NCBI GenBank assembly: GCA_047833665.1
Contig: CP181261.1
Coordinates: forward strand, 620,001 to 684,000
DNA from: Caproicibacter sp047833665
GTDB lineage: Bacteria > Bacillota > Clostridia > Oscillospirales > Acutalibacteraceae
Direction of reading: 5' to 3'
Length of the DNA stretch: 64,000 nucleotides
This document shows positions 53,850-62,800 of the stretch, piece after piece (the first letter of the stretch is position 1; every line of letters begins with the position of its first letter). The notes beneath the pieces are model-generated. The model saw only the letters and a list, made by a program, of their open reading frames with translations. It made no database searches and was not told the origin of the DNA. Both the position numbers and the translations under genes were made by a program.

Positions 53850-53910
53850 GCACAAATTTAGTCGGGTGCTACTATGGGTAGTTCTGGAAGACCAAGACAC
53901 CAAGATGTGC
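53850..53910 (+). promoter_or_regulatory. candidate structured RNA in the flgB leader
   Basis: GCACA (53850-53854) pairs with TGTGC (53906-53910). Inside, GGTG (53865-53868) pairs with CACC (53898-53901), enclosing two adjoining hairpins, CTAC/GTAG and TTCTGG/CCAAGA. It does not match the cyclic-di-GMP classes I know. It lies in the long untranslated leader of the fla operon. Confidence 0.35.
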
Positions 53911-54050
53911 TAAGATATTATAACAATATACACAATATGTAAAATACACTCATCAAATATGCATTAAGATATATACAACCATTTAAATTAGATATATATA
54001 GAAATTTTATTTCTAGTTATTTATTTAATAGGAAAAGGCAGGTGATAATT

Positions 54051-54431
54051 TTGGATTGGATTGACAGTGTGGCGACATCTCTGCTCGCTAAAGATTTGGA
54101 TGGACTGTGGGCAAGGCAGCAAGCTATTTCCGATAATATTGCAAATTTTGAAACTCCTGGTTATAAGACTAAGACGGTTTCTTTTGAAGATCAGCTCCGT
54201 GCCCAAGTGGCCCGTGGCGGCACAACTGATGAGCGGATACAGAATATTGAAGATGTACAGCCCGTTACAGTTGTTGCTGAAGACGAGATGTTCCGCGCAG
54301 ATGGCAATGGAGTAGATTTGGAACAGCAAAACATAGAGCTGGCAAGAACTCAGCTTAACTATTACTATTCCGTTGACCAATTGTCGGAAGCTTTTGCTAG
54401 GCTTAAAACAGCCATTGGCGGCGGTGCATAA
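54051..54431 (+). CDS. flgB: flagellar basal-body rod protein FlgB
   Basis: FlgB is a proximal rod subunit. The 126-residue protein shows LDGLWARQQAISDNIANFETPGYK near the N terminus and the helical tail NIELARTQLNYYYSVDQLSEAFARLKTAI. The TTG at 54051 is taken as start: it gives the family start (M)DWIDSVATSLL, with GGCAGGTGAT five bases upstream. The GTG at 54042 would lie inside that ribosome-binding site. First gene of the fla operon. Confidence 0.92.
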   Translation: MDWIDSVATSLLAKDLDGLWARQQAISDNIANFETPGYKTKTVSFEDQLRAQVARGGTTDERIQNIEDVQPVTVVAEDEMFRADGNGVDLEQQNIELARTQLNYYYSVDQLSEAFARLKTAIGGGA

Positions 54432-54454
54432 TTTTTAAGGAAAGGTGTTTGTTT

Positions 54455-54907
54455 ATGGCTTTTCTCAGTTCGCTGGATATCAGCGGGTCGGCACTGACGG
54501 CTAGTCGACTCAGAATGGACGTCATCTCCGAAAATATTGCGAACGCTACCACGACCCGCACCGACACGGGGGGGCCTTATCGGAGAAAAATGGTGGTTTA
54601 CCGTTCTGCCGATTCTTATAATCAGGATAGCTTCCATTCGATTTTAAATAACACCATTAATTCGGATTCCAACGCTCCCGGCGGAGTGAAGGTGGAAGCA
54701 ATTGTGGAGGATCAAACGCCGTTTACCACAGTATATGATCCATCCCATCCAGATGCAGATGCGAATGGATATGTTCAAATGCCGAATGTCGATATTACCA
54801 AGGAAACCCTCGACATGATGGCGGTGACGAGAGCGTATTCCGCCAATATCAACGCGTTTAACGCGGTAAAAAATATGGCCAGCAAAGCGCTGGAAATTGG
54901 GAAGTGA
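54455..54907 (+). CDS. flgC: flagellar basal-body rod protein FlgC
   Basis: FlgC is a rod subunit. The 150-residue protein has the opening MAFLSSLDISGSALTASRLRM then DVISENIANATTTRT and the C-terminal signature ETLDMMAVTRAYSANINAFN. AAGGAAAGGTG lies upstream of the ATG at 54455; a TTG two codons earlier is less likely. It lies 23 bases after flgB. Confidence 0.95.
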   Translation: MAFLSSLDISGSALTASRLRMDVISENIANATTTRTDTGGPYRRKMVVYRSADSYNQDSFHSILNNTINSDSNAPGGVKVEAIVEDQTPFTTVYDPSHPDADANGYVQMPNVDITKETLDMMAVTRAYSANINAFNAVKNMASKALEIGK

Positions 54908-54913
54908 TAAAAA

Positions 54914-55216
54914 ATGAACCAGATTGTGCCAATTGGGGAACTCCATTCACTGGAGAACTTGAATTCACCAAAAAGCAGTGCGGATCAACCAATAGAACTG
55001 CCTTTTCAGTCGGTGCTTCAAGAGGCTATTAATAATGTTAAAGAAACGGATGCCGCTCTGAACGAAGAAATCTATAAGCTCACGACGGGTCAGACGGACA
55101 ACTTACATGACGTTATGATTGCTTCGCAGAAAGCTAGTCTTTCTGTTGATCTTCTTGTCCAGATGCGAAATAAACTTTTGGAATCTTATAATGAGATTAT
55201 GCGTATGAGCATCTGA
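54914..55216 (+). CDS. fliE: flagellar hook-basal body complex protein FliE
   Basis: FliE joins the MS ring to the rod. The 100-residue protein has PFQSVLQEAINNVKETDAA and the C-terminal TGQTDNLHDVMIASQKASLS followed by LLVQMRNKLLESYNEIMRMSI. Length and position between flgC and fliF are typical. Confidence 0.95.
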   Translation: MNQIVPIGELHSLENLNSPKSSADQPIELPFQSVLQEAINNVKETDAALNEEIYKLTTGQTDNLHDVMIASQKASLSVDLLVQMRNKLLESYNEIMRMSI

Positions 55217-55247
55217 CGAATTTTCGTAAAGGGCGGTTTGCAGCCGA

Positions 55248-56846
55248 ATGATGAACGAATTAAACAAATACATACAGCCGATTAAAAATTTCTGGATAAA
55301 ACTGTCCTCGAAAACGAAAAAAATTGTTTTAATTTCTCTGGGCGGGGTAGTTTTGCTTGCTGTTGTGCTGACACTCCTTCTAAACCGCACACAATATGTT
55401 GTTTTGTACTCGGGGTTAGATCATGATGAAGCTGTTCAAGTCATGGCGGAACTAAGGGAAAGCGGTATCGATTACCGAGAGGACAATGACACCATTTATG
55501 TTCCCGCCGACAAAGAAAATTCCGTGCGGATGCAGCTTGCAAACGAGGGCTACCCCAAATCGGCTCCAAATTATGATTTCTTTACCAGCAACATTAATGT
55601 AATGACCACGGATTACGAGAAAAAGGTCATTGAAAAATATCAGCTTAATCAACGGCTTGAAGCCGTCATTCAAACCTTGGATCCCATTGAAAATGCATAT
55701 GTGACCATCAGTATTCCGGACCAAGAGGATTATGCTTGGGATGACGAGGACAATGTCCCAACCGCATCGGTGACGGTCAAACTGAAGGCAGGGCAGAGTT
55801 TGGATGCTCAGCAGGTCAATGGCATCAAGCAATTAGTTGCCAAAAGCGTACCCAATCTACAGCCGGAAAACGTCTCCGTTATCGACGATTCCACGGGTGA
55901 AGAACTGCAGTCCGCAGACTCTGACGATTCCGGGACTATCCAGATGGATTTGACGGAATTTAAGCTTAAAATTGAAAAGCAGTATGAGGACAGTTTGCAG
56001 CAAAAAATTATGGACCATCTTGCAGGTATCTATGGACCTGAGAATATCAGTGTCAGTGTAAAAAGTCAGATGGACCTAGATAAAACCATAAAAAATATTA
56101 TTACGTATGAGCCTACTACCAGTGACGGAAAGGGAATTGTCAGCGAAAGTCAGGAAGAACATGAAGAAACCCGCGAGGGCGATACGGATGGCGGGACACC
56201 GGGAACGGAAACCAATACGGAGACCACGACCACATATCCCGGTGTAACGGTTGACGGCAACATCATTACAACAAAGGACAGCAAATCTTATAAATATCTT
56301 GTCAGCCAAGTTCAGGAACAGATTCAAGGCGATGCAGCGGCGCTGCAGGATGTGACGGTGTCCGTTATTGTAAACGATCCAGAAATGACGGAAACCGAAG
56401 CAAACAATCTGAAAAATGCGGTAGCCTTTGCCTCCGGTGTGAATCCGGATAAGGTAAATGTAATGGGCAAAAACTTTTTCAAATCCGAACAGCCTGTTAA
56501 CGTTGAGCCCGCTGGATATGATATTCCGATTAATTGGGAGATATTAGCGGCAGGAGCAGGCGGATTCCTCCTTATTATTATTCTGACTACAGTGCTGCTT
56601 TACCGCCGCAGAAAGAAACGGGCGAAAGAACTGGAAGAGCAGCTCATGCAGGAGGCACAAGTCAATGGGGAAGGCACTGGAGAAGCAGAGGAGTTCCCCA
56701 CGGAATCCATTGAAGAGCTTCGTCAATCGACCGGCGGAAAGCAGGAAAAAGTGAGAAGGGCACTTCAGGAGTTTTCTAACGATAACCCGGAAATTGCTGC
56801 GCAGTTGATTCGCAGTTGGTTGAGGGGAGATGATGACAATGCCTGA
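55248..56846 (+). CDS. fliF: flagellar M-ring protein FliF
   Basis: FliF makes the membrane MS ring. The 532-residue protein has two membrane helices (about 27-46 and about 428-450), ring-building motifs after the first helix (YVVLYSGLDHDEAVQVMAEL and NEGYPKSAPNYDFF), an acidic Thr/Glu/Gly-rich extracellular loop near 305-335, and the FliG-binding tail ending PEIAAQLIRSWLRGDD. The last codons overlap fliG by 17 bases. Confidence 0.95.
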   Translation: MMNELNKYIQPIKNFWIKLSSKTKKIVLISLGGVVLLAVVLTLLLNRTQYVVLYSGLDHDEAVQVMAELRESGIDYREDNDTIYVPADKENSVRMQLANEGYPKSAPNYDFFTSNINVMTTDYEKKVIEKYQLNQRLEAVIQTLDPIENAYVTISIPDQEDYAWDDEDNVPTASVTVKLKAGQSLDAQQVNGIKQLVAKSVPNLQPENVSVIDDSTGEELQSADSDDSGTIQMDLTEFKLKIEKQYEDSLQQKIMDHLAGIYGPENISVSVKSQMDLDKTIKNIITYEPTTSDGKGIVSESQEEHEETREGDTDGGTPGTETNTETTTTYPGVTVDGNIITTKDSKSYKYLVSQVQEQIQGDAAALQDVTVSVIVNDPEMTETEANNLKNAVAFASGVNPDKVNVMGKNFFKSEQPVNVEPAGYDIPINWEILAAGAGGFLLIIILTTVLLYRRRKKRAKELEEQLMQEAQVNGEGTGEAEEFPTESIEELRQSTGGKQEKVRRALQEFSNDNPEIAAQLIRSWLRGDDDNA

Positions 56847-57846
56847 ACGCCCAATATCCGGAGCGCAAAAAGCCGCCTCCGTTATTATTGCATTGGGGGC
56901 TGATACGGCTTCTAAAATTTATAAGTTTTTACGGCAAGATGAAGTCGAACAACTTACCTATGAAATCGCGCGGACTACAAGATTACCTCCTGATGAAATT
57001 GAGAACATCCTCAATGATTTTTACAATCTCTGCATCACGCAAAAAGTCATTACGGACGGCGGCGTGGAATATGCGCGCAATGTGCTTGAGAAAGCTTACG
57101 GCCCACAAATGGCCAGTTCGCTTCTCGAACGAGTGACAAAATCTTTGCGCTCGAAGGCTTTTGAATTTCTGCGTAAAGCGGATAATAAAAATCTTCTTGC
57201 TACCATACAAAATGAGCATCCGCAGACGATTGCCTTGATTCTTTCCTATGCGCGTGCCGATCAGGCGGCTACTGTGATTGCGGATCTTCCGCCCGACAAA
57301 CAGGTCGATGTGGTTCAGCGTATTGCTACTATGGACCGAGTGCTTCCGGATGTTGTAAAAATTGTGGAAAGCAACCTATCTAAGAAATTCTCGAGTGTTT
57401 TGAGTGTGGATATGACTCAGTTTGGCGGTGTGGACTATGTTGCTGATATTATGAACAATATGGACCGCACCAATGAAAAAGCGATCTTTGATGAACTTAA
57501 CCGCAAAGATGCAGAACTTTCGGAAGAAATCAGACAAAAAATGTTTGTGTTCGAAGATATTGTTATTTTGGACAGCATGTCCATTCAGCGCTTTCTGCGT
57601 GAAGTTGATTCCAAAGATCTTGTCTATGCACTCAAAGGAGCTAATAAAGAAGTTGCAGATACAATCTTCAGAAATATGTCCACACGTTCTGCCGAAACAA
57701 TTAAATCCGATCTGGAGTATACACACAATGTCCGCTTAAGAGATGTTGAAGAGGCACAGCAGCGAATTGTTGGAATCATTCGCCGTTTGGAGAGTGAGGG
57801 AGAATTGGTAATTGCTAAGGGCGGAAAGGATGAAATTATTGAGTAA
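56830..57846 (+). CDS. fliG: flagellar motor switch protein FliG
   Basis: FliG sits on the MS ring and transmits torque from the stator. The 338-residue protein has ISGAQKAASVIIALGADTASKIYKFL at the start (as several segments), the middle-domain EHPQTIALILSYA motif, and the C-terminal charged torque helix around RFLREVDSKDLVYALKGA. Several ATGs (56830, 56833, 56839) lie near GAGGGGAG. The first is used; the third may be the true start. Confidence 0.95.
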   Translation: MMTMPERPISGAQKAASVIIALGADTASKIYKFLRQDEVEQLTYEIARTTRLPPDEIENILNDFYNLCITQKVITDGGVEYARNVLEKAYGPQMASSLLERVTKSLRSKAFEFLRKADNKNLLATIQNEHPQTIALILSYARADQAATVIADLPPDKQVDVVQRIATMDRVLPDVVKIVESNLSKKFSSVLSVDMTQFGGVDYVADIMNNMDRTNEKAIFDELNRKDAELSEEIRQKMFVFEDIVILDSMSIQRFLREVDSKDLVYALKGANKEVADTIFRNMSTRSAETIKSDLEYTHNVRLRDVEEAQQRIVGIIRRLESEGELVIAKGGKDEIIE

Positions 57847-58615
57847 AATCATTAAGGCATCCCAGTACGACTCCCTTACCGAAGAGCGGGCTGTCCAGTT
57901 TGCCAATGAGCAAAACGCTGCAGAAGATGAAAAATCTCTCATCATTCTCAATCAGGCATTTGAGAAAGCTAGGCAGATTGTGGAATCGGCACAAAACTAC
58001 AAAATGGAAGTTATGCGCGATAGTGCCGAGCAAGCAGAAGCAGCATTGCAGGAAGCCAAAAAACGAGGTTATCAGGAAGGTTTTGACCGCGGCTTTGAAG
58101 AGGGGCAAAAAGCAGGGTTGGAATCCGGTATGCAGGAAGGATTTTCACAAGGCGTTAAAAAAGCCGAGGAAGAAAATCAGAAATATCTTGATGAACTTGC
58201 CGAGATGATCCAATCTGTGGAGCAAGCCAAAACGGAAATCCTTCAGAAATTTGAATCCGACCTGAAAAACTTAGCGGTAACCATTGCAAAAACTGTCATT
58301 AAAAAAGAACTTGAAACGAATCCCAAAACCTTACAAAATATTATTCAAAATGCGGTGGATTCCTACAGAAACCAAGCATGGGTGCGCATTCATGTATCGC
58401 GCAATACGGCTGATCTGCTGACCAAATCCGACGCTGCTATTGCACAGGAATTGAAATCCGTTTCCGACCATGTGAAGGTTGTGGTGACGGAAGGAATGAG
58501 CGATGAGTCCTGCGTGATTGAAATGCCGGATCAAGTGATTGATGCTGGAATCGATACGCAGCTCAATAGGATTCAGTCGGCACTCAAAGAAGCCGATCAC
58601 AAAGAGATTATATGA
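57830..58615 (+). CDS. fliH: flagellar assembly protein FliH
   Basis: FliH regulates and docks the export ATPase FliI. The 261-residue protein has a coiled-coil Glu/Lys/Gln-rich N-terminal half, glycine-repeat helices (YQEGFDRGFEEGQKAGLESG), and the conserved C-terminal domain (LAVTIAKTVIKKELETNP to VIEMPDQVIDAGIDTQLNRI). The ATG at 57830 is preferred; the frame opens with a TTG at 57812. It overlaps fliG by 17 bases. Confidence 0.92.
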   Translation: MKLLSKIIKASQYDSLTEERAVQFANEQNAAEDEKSLIILNQAFEKARQIVESAQNYKMEVMRDSAEQAEAALQEAKKRGYQEGFDRGFEEGQKAGLESGMQEGFSQGVKKAEEENQKYLDELAEMIQSVEQAKTEILQKFESDLKNLAVTIAKTVIKKELETNPKTLQNIIQNAVDSYRNQAWVRIHVSRNTADLLTKSDAAIAQELKSVSDHVKVVVTEGMSDESCVIEMPDQVIDAGIDTQLNRIQSALKEADHKEII

Positions 58616-58636
58616 TTCCCGAAAGGAAAGAGACAA

Positions 58637-59938
58637 ATGTTGGATTTGCGGGCTGCCTGCGAGATTGTCACAAAAATGGATCCTCTTTGCTACAAGGGAA
58701 AAGTAAAAAACATCGCCGGAATGATGATAGAAACTACCGGACTAGATGCTAAGGTTGGGGATATCTGCATGCTGGAAGGTCAGCCCGGCGATCCCAGTAT
58801 AAAAGCGGAAGTTGTTGGATTTCGCAATGGGAATGTTTTGCTCATGTCATACGGAGATATCCGCGGCATAGGACCGGGCAGCATTGTGGAATCCACAGGG
58901 CATAAATTACGTGTTCCGGTTGGCGAAAGTTTGAAAGGAAGAACTGTGGATGCTTTGGGCCAACCAATTGATGGGTTGGGAAGCTTTGAGCCGGAGACGT
59001 ATTATGATGTGGATTCCAACTGTGTCAATCCGTTGGACAGGCCTCGTATTAGTGAGACGATGGCGTTTGGCATTAAGGCAATAGACGGACTTCTCACCAT
59101 CGGCAAGGGACAAAGAATTGGTATTTTTGCCGGCAGCGGTGTTGGTAAAAGTACGTTGATGGGCATGATTGCGAAAAATGTCAAATCCGATATCAATGTC
59201 ATCGCTTTAGTCGGCGAGCGGGGCAGGGAAGTAAAAGAGTTTATCGAAAAAGATTTAGGAGAAGAAGGCCTAGCCCGCTCCGTTCTTGTTGTTGCCACTT
59301 CCGACCAGCCGGCTATGTTCCGCGCCAAATGTGCGTTTGTAGCTACGGCTATCGCAGAATATTTCCGTGACAAAGGGCAGGATGTTCTTCTGATGATGGA
59401 TTCTTTAACACGCTTTGCTATGGCGCAGCGGGAAATTGGGCTGTCGGCAGGTGAACCTCCCATTGCAAGGGGGTACACACCATCCATCTATTCACAGCTC
59501 CCCCGTTTGCTGGAACGGAGCGGAAACTTTAAAACCGGCTCCATTACGGGGATTTACACTGTTTTGGTGGAAGGGGACGACACCAATGAGCCAATTTCCG
59601 ATACGGTGCGCGGCATTTTGGACGGGCATATCGTCCTTTCCAGAGCATTAGCTGCAAAGAATCATTACCCGGCCATAGATGTAGGTGCCAGCATCTCCCG
59701 CTTGATGACGGATATCACTACAAAGGAACATCAGGAGGCGGCGGCCCGATTAAGGAATCTTCTTTCTGTTTACAACCAAAATTACGATTTGATTTCCATT
59801 GGAGCTTATAAGCCGGGAATGAATAAAAAGCTTGATGAGGCAGTGGGAAAAATCGACAAGATCAATCAGTTTTTGATGCAGCGGGTTGATGAGTCGTTCC
59901 GGTTCGAAGATACCGAAAACCTAATGAAAGGGATTTAA
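58637..59938 (+). CDS. fliI: flagellum-specific ATPase FliI
   Basis: FliI energises the flagellar type III export apparatus and is related to the F1 beta subunit. The 433-residue protein has a Walker A (GIFAGSGVGKSTLMGMI near residues 160-176), the Walker B segment VLLMMDSLTRFAMAQRE, the family signature PSIYSQLPRLLERSG, and the C-terminal KLDEAVGKIDKINQFL. AAAGGAAAG lies upstream. Confidence 0.97.
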   Translation: MLDLRAACEIVTKMDPLCYKGKVKNIAGMMIETTGLDAKVGDICMLEGQPGDPSIKAEVVGFRNGNVLLMSYGDIRGIGPGSIVESTGHKLRVPVGESLKGRTVDALGQPIDGLGSFEPETYYDVDSNCVNPLDRPRISETMAFGIKAIDGLLTIGKGQRIGIFAGSGVGKSTLMGMIAKNVKSDINVIALVGERGREVKEFIEKDLGEEGLARSVLVVATSDQPAMFRAKCAFVATAIAEYFRDKGQDVLLMMDSLTRFAMAQREIGLSAGEPPIARGYTPSIYSQLPRLLERSGNFKTGSITGIYTVLVEGDDTNEPISDTVRGILDGHIVLSRALAAKNHYPAIDVGASISRLMTDITTKEHQEAAARLRNLLSVYNQNYDLISIGAYKPGMNKKLDEAVGKIDKINQFLMQRVDESFRFEDTENLMKGI

Positions 59939-59940
59939 AA

Positions 59941-60396
59941 ATGAAAAAGTTTGTCTTTTCCCTTGAAAATGTGCTGCGATTCAAAAAGGAAACGCTGGAC
60001 ATGCTTAAAAATGAAATGGCGCAGCTTCAGATGGAAATCCATCAGATAGAACAGAAAATTACTCAATTGAAACAAGAATATCATAGTTTAAACAGAACGT
60101 TGACGCTTAAGATGCAATCCGGCATAGAATCTTCCGATATCGGGGTGTACAAACGCTATTTTGCAGAGCTAGACAGACAAACCAAAAAGTTTGAGGCACA
60201 GAGAACGGCACTGCAAAGAGCGGTTGCCGCAAAGCAAGCGGAGATTGTCGAAAGGAAAAAGGATATTTCCGGGCTTGAAAAGCTTAGGGAATCCCAGCTA
60301 AAAGCTTATGAGGCGCAGGACCGCAAGGAGCAGGAATTGATGGTGGAGGAATTTGTCTCACACCGGAAAGCTTCTTCGGACGGCCTTACGGCCTGA
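59941..60396 (+). CDS. fliJ: flagellar export protein FliJ
   Basis: FliJ is a small coiled-coil protein that couples FliI to the export gate. The 151-residue, almost wholly helical and Lys/Glu/Gln-rich protein begins MKKFVFSLENVLRFKKETLD, as the family does. It starts 2 bases after the fliI stop. Confidence 0.9.
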   Translation: MKKFVFSLENVLRFKKETLDMLKNEMAQLQMEIHQIEQKITQLKQEYHSLNRTLTLKMQSGIESSDIGVYKRYFAELDRQTKKFEAQRTALQRAVAAKQAEIVERKKDISGLEKLRESQLKAYEAQDRKEQELMVEEFVSHRKASSDGLTA

Positions 60397-60454
60397 CAAT
60401 TTGCTATCTAAAAATTTTTAGATAGATGTTTTAACTGAAAGGGGGTGAATGAAA

Positions 60455-61801
60455 ATGATGATACAGCAGCTCAGTACGCAAAGCGCGGATATGTCCGCCG
60501 CAAAATCTACCGGTTCCAGTCAAAGGAAGGATGCAGATCAATTCCGCTCCATGCTGCAGACTGCCGCACAGAAAACAGAATCACAGGCAAGTGCGAAAGA
60601 TAAAAGAACGGGCAGGATTCGTAATAAAACATCCCCAAAGGATTCTGCTGATAAGATGGAGCAAACGGCTTCAAGTTCATCACCGGAGGCTGCATTTGCT
60701 TTACCAAACGAGACTGTGCCTGTTGCTTTAAAAGAATCAGAATTGCTTCTTCAGGACTCTGCGCAGCCGGAAAATGAGATTGTGCAGGTGTTGCCCGTTG
60801 ACGCATTGCAGATGCCTATATCAGATATTGCTGAATCAGCCGACGGGATATTGTCCGCTGAAATGGAGCAGGCAAATACTGCTGTTTCTTCAGAAGTTGG
60901 CGTACAAGTTACAGTTAGCCAGCCTCATGCAGCAGCATTGCCTGAAGGACAAATTCTCGCAGAAAAACAGATAGATGGGAACGGACTGGCGGCCTATCGG
61001 AACGACAGCAAATCGAATATTAGCCGGGCGGATACTGATTTGTCAGTAGAATCTTTAGGAGAGTCGCACCAATTAGATGCCGGTGAAAATACAGAGATAC
61101 AGCAAAAGCAAAATGTTGTTTTACCACAGTCGGATGTGCAGAATGCTGTTTTAAAGGCAGAATTACACTCCTCTTCAGCTAATTTCAGTACGGAACAAAC
61201 TTTTTCAGCTAATTCCAGCACGGAACAAATTTTAGAACCACAAATTGCATCCGCTAAGAAATATACCGATAACAGCGGCGATGTGATGCCGGCTGAGAGT
61301 TTATCCAATCTCTACGGCAGCGGAAACGTGGTAATTCGGGTTTCCGATGAAATGGGCAAGACGCTGTCCTCGCCGATTCATCAGGTTGCAAATACAGTCG
61401 TGTACCAAATGCAAAATGGCAAAAAAGAGTTTACTATGGAACTTTATCCGCAGTCACTTGGAAAAGTTTCAGTAAAGATGACATCGCACAGCGGACTGCT
61501 GACTGTGGAGATTGCAGCATCCAACCCCAAAACACAGAGTCTTATTTTATCCGGCTCGGCTGAAATACGCAATATTCTTCAGGCGGCCACTGCGCAAAAC
61601 GTGCAGACGGTGATTCCAAACCAGCAGGCGGCACAGTGGTATGGTCAGCCGCAGGACGGAGGAGGAAACTCCGGCAACCGGCGTGATAGACAGGACGATT
61701 CGCGTAAGCGTGTCCCAAACAGTATCGAGTCCGTTTCCTCAGAGATGAACACGGAGGATTTTTTGACAATGATGCAGCAAATTACCGCATATGCGCGGTA
61801 G
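60455..61801 (+). CDS. fliK: flagellar hook-length control protein FliK
   Basis: FliK measures hook length and triggers the export substrate switch. The 448-residue protein has a long low-complexity Ser/Ala/Gln-rich ruler region (about 1-300) and the conserved Flg_hook domain (about 310-395) with FTMELYPQSLGKVSVKM, LTVEIAASNPKTQSLIL and AEIRNILQAATAQNVQTV. The ATG at 60455 has GGGGGTGA 6 bases upstream; an ATG at 60449 is too close to it. Confidence 0.9.
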   Translation: MMIQQLSTQSADMSAAKSTGSSQRKDADQFRSMLQTAAQKTESQASAKDKRTGRIRNKTSPKDSADKMEQTASSSSPEAAFALPNETVPVALKESELLLQDSAQPENEIVQVLPVDALQMPISDIAESADGILSAEMEQANTAVSSEVGVQVTVSQPHAAALPEGQILAEKQIDGNGLAAYRNDSKSNISRADTDLSVESLGESHQLDAGENTEIQQKQNVVLPQSDVQNAVLKAELHSSSANFSTEQTFSANSSTEQILEPQIASAKKYTDNSGDVMPAESLSNLYGSGNVVIRVSDEMGKTLSSPIHQVANTVVYQMQNGKKEFTMELYPQSLGKVSVKMTSHSGLLTVEIAASNPKTQSLILSGSAEIRNILQAATAQNVQTVIPNQQAAQWYGQPQDGGGNSGNRRDRQDDSRKRVPNSIESVSSEMNTEDFLTMMQQITAYAR

Positions 61802-61819
61802 CAAAAAGGAGGGAAAACG

Positions 61820-62296
61820 ATGGATAATCTCGGTGTCACCGGTTATGGAGTTCTTGGCCAGACTTATGCTTCCGCAACTAATTCGGCGTCATCCGCAGCA
61901 CAATCTTCAGATGCAACGTTGGGTATGAATGACTTTCTAATGCTTCTTGCGGCACAGTTCCAAAATCAAGATGTGATGAATCCAACAGACAACACGGAAT
62001 TTATTTCAGAATTGGCGCAGTTTTCTGCCCTTCAGGCAATGAGTGAGCTAACCCAGTACTCCCAAAGGCAGTATGCGTCTTCACTGGTAGGCAAAACGGT
62101 TGTGGTCGGCGGCTATGACCAAACGGGCGCCTATGTTACAAAACAAGGCGTTGTGCAAAGTGCGACCTTTTCCTCTGACAAGTGTTCCATTATTGTCGAT
62201 GACAGTGCATATGATCTTTCTTCCGTGGTGCAGGTTGTGCAGGATTCTTCAGCATTGCAGGATTCCTCTGACGGAGATGACGCAGTCTCAGCGTAA
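61820..62296 (+). CDS. flgD: flagellar hook-capping protein FlgD
   Basis: FlgD caps the growing hook. The 158-residue short form has the N-terminal motif LGMNDFLMLLAAQFQNQDVMNPTDNTEF with ISELAQFSALQAMSEL (in separate helices), followed by a small domain with SLVGKTVVVGGYDQTG. AAGGAGGGAAA precedes the ATG. Confidence 0.93.
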   Translation: MDNLGVTGYGVLGQTYASATNSASSAAQSSDATLGMNDFLMLLAAQFQNQDVMNPTDNTEFISELAQFSALQAMSELTQYSQRQYASSLVGKTVVVGGYDQTGAYVTKQGVVQSATFSSDKCSIIVDDSAYDLSSVVQVVQDSSALQDSSDGDDAVSA

Positions 62297-62317
62297 CAAC
62301 CTAAAGGCGGTAAAACA

Positions 62318-62719
62318 ATGAACGATATCCAGTTTCGCAAAAACTATTCCGCATGGATCGGTTCGAATTATCCGGTTCAGTCGGAACATAAAAGTTCAGT
62401 TGCAAATAAACCCAATAGCACAAATACAAACAGTTTTTTAGAAGTTTTGCAAAACGTGCAGCAGGGCGGGGTGACATTTTCCAAACATGCTCTGCAGCGC
62501 ATGGATGCAAGAAAAATTGACATTTCCCCGGAATTGATGACGCGGATGAATACCGCTGTGAAACAGGCAAAGGCAAAGGGCGTCCGGGATGCGCTGATGA
62601 TGAGCGGCGACACTGCATTCATCGTAAATATTCCAAGCGCTACGGTCGTCACAATGATGAACGGCGGGGAAATGAAAGAAAATATTTTTACTAATATCGA
62701 TGGAGCCGTAATTTTATAA
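62318..62719 (+). CDS. TIGR02530-family flagellar operon protein
   Basis: The 133-residue protein matches the small family found between flgD and flgE in Bacillota: VTFSKHALQRMDARKIDIS, AVKQAKAKGVRDALMMSGDTAFIVNIPS (in pieces) and a C-terminal NIFTNIDGAVIL. It is probably the counterpart of Bacillus YlzI/FlgD-adjacent proteins. The role in hook assembly is not defined. Confidence 0.85.
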   Translation: MNDIQFRKNYSAWIGSNYPVQSEHKSSVANKPNSTNTNSFLEVLQNVQQGGVTFSKHALQRMDARKIDISPELMTRMNTAVKQAKAKGVRDALMMSGDTAFIVNIPSATVVTMMNGGEMKENIFTNIDGAVIL

Positions 62720-62800
62720 CCGGACCTGATAAAGGGGGTTATCGGGCTTTGAATGACGGAGAAGCCCAGCGGTTCCGAAAAAAAGGAGAGTAATAATGCT

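Noticed and set aside
53541..54050. A cyclic-di-GMP riboswitch (GEMM-I or GEMM-II) upstream of flgB
   Set aside because: I searched by eye for the conserved GEMM cores and tetraloop receptor sequences and did not find them. The visible helices do not have the right layout.
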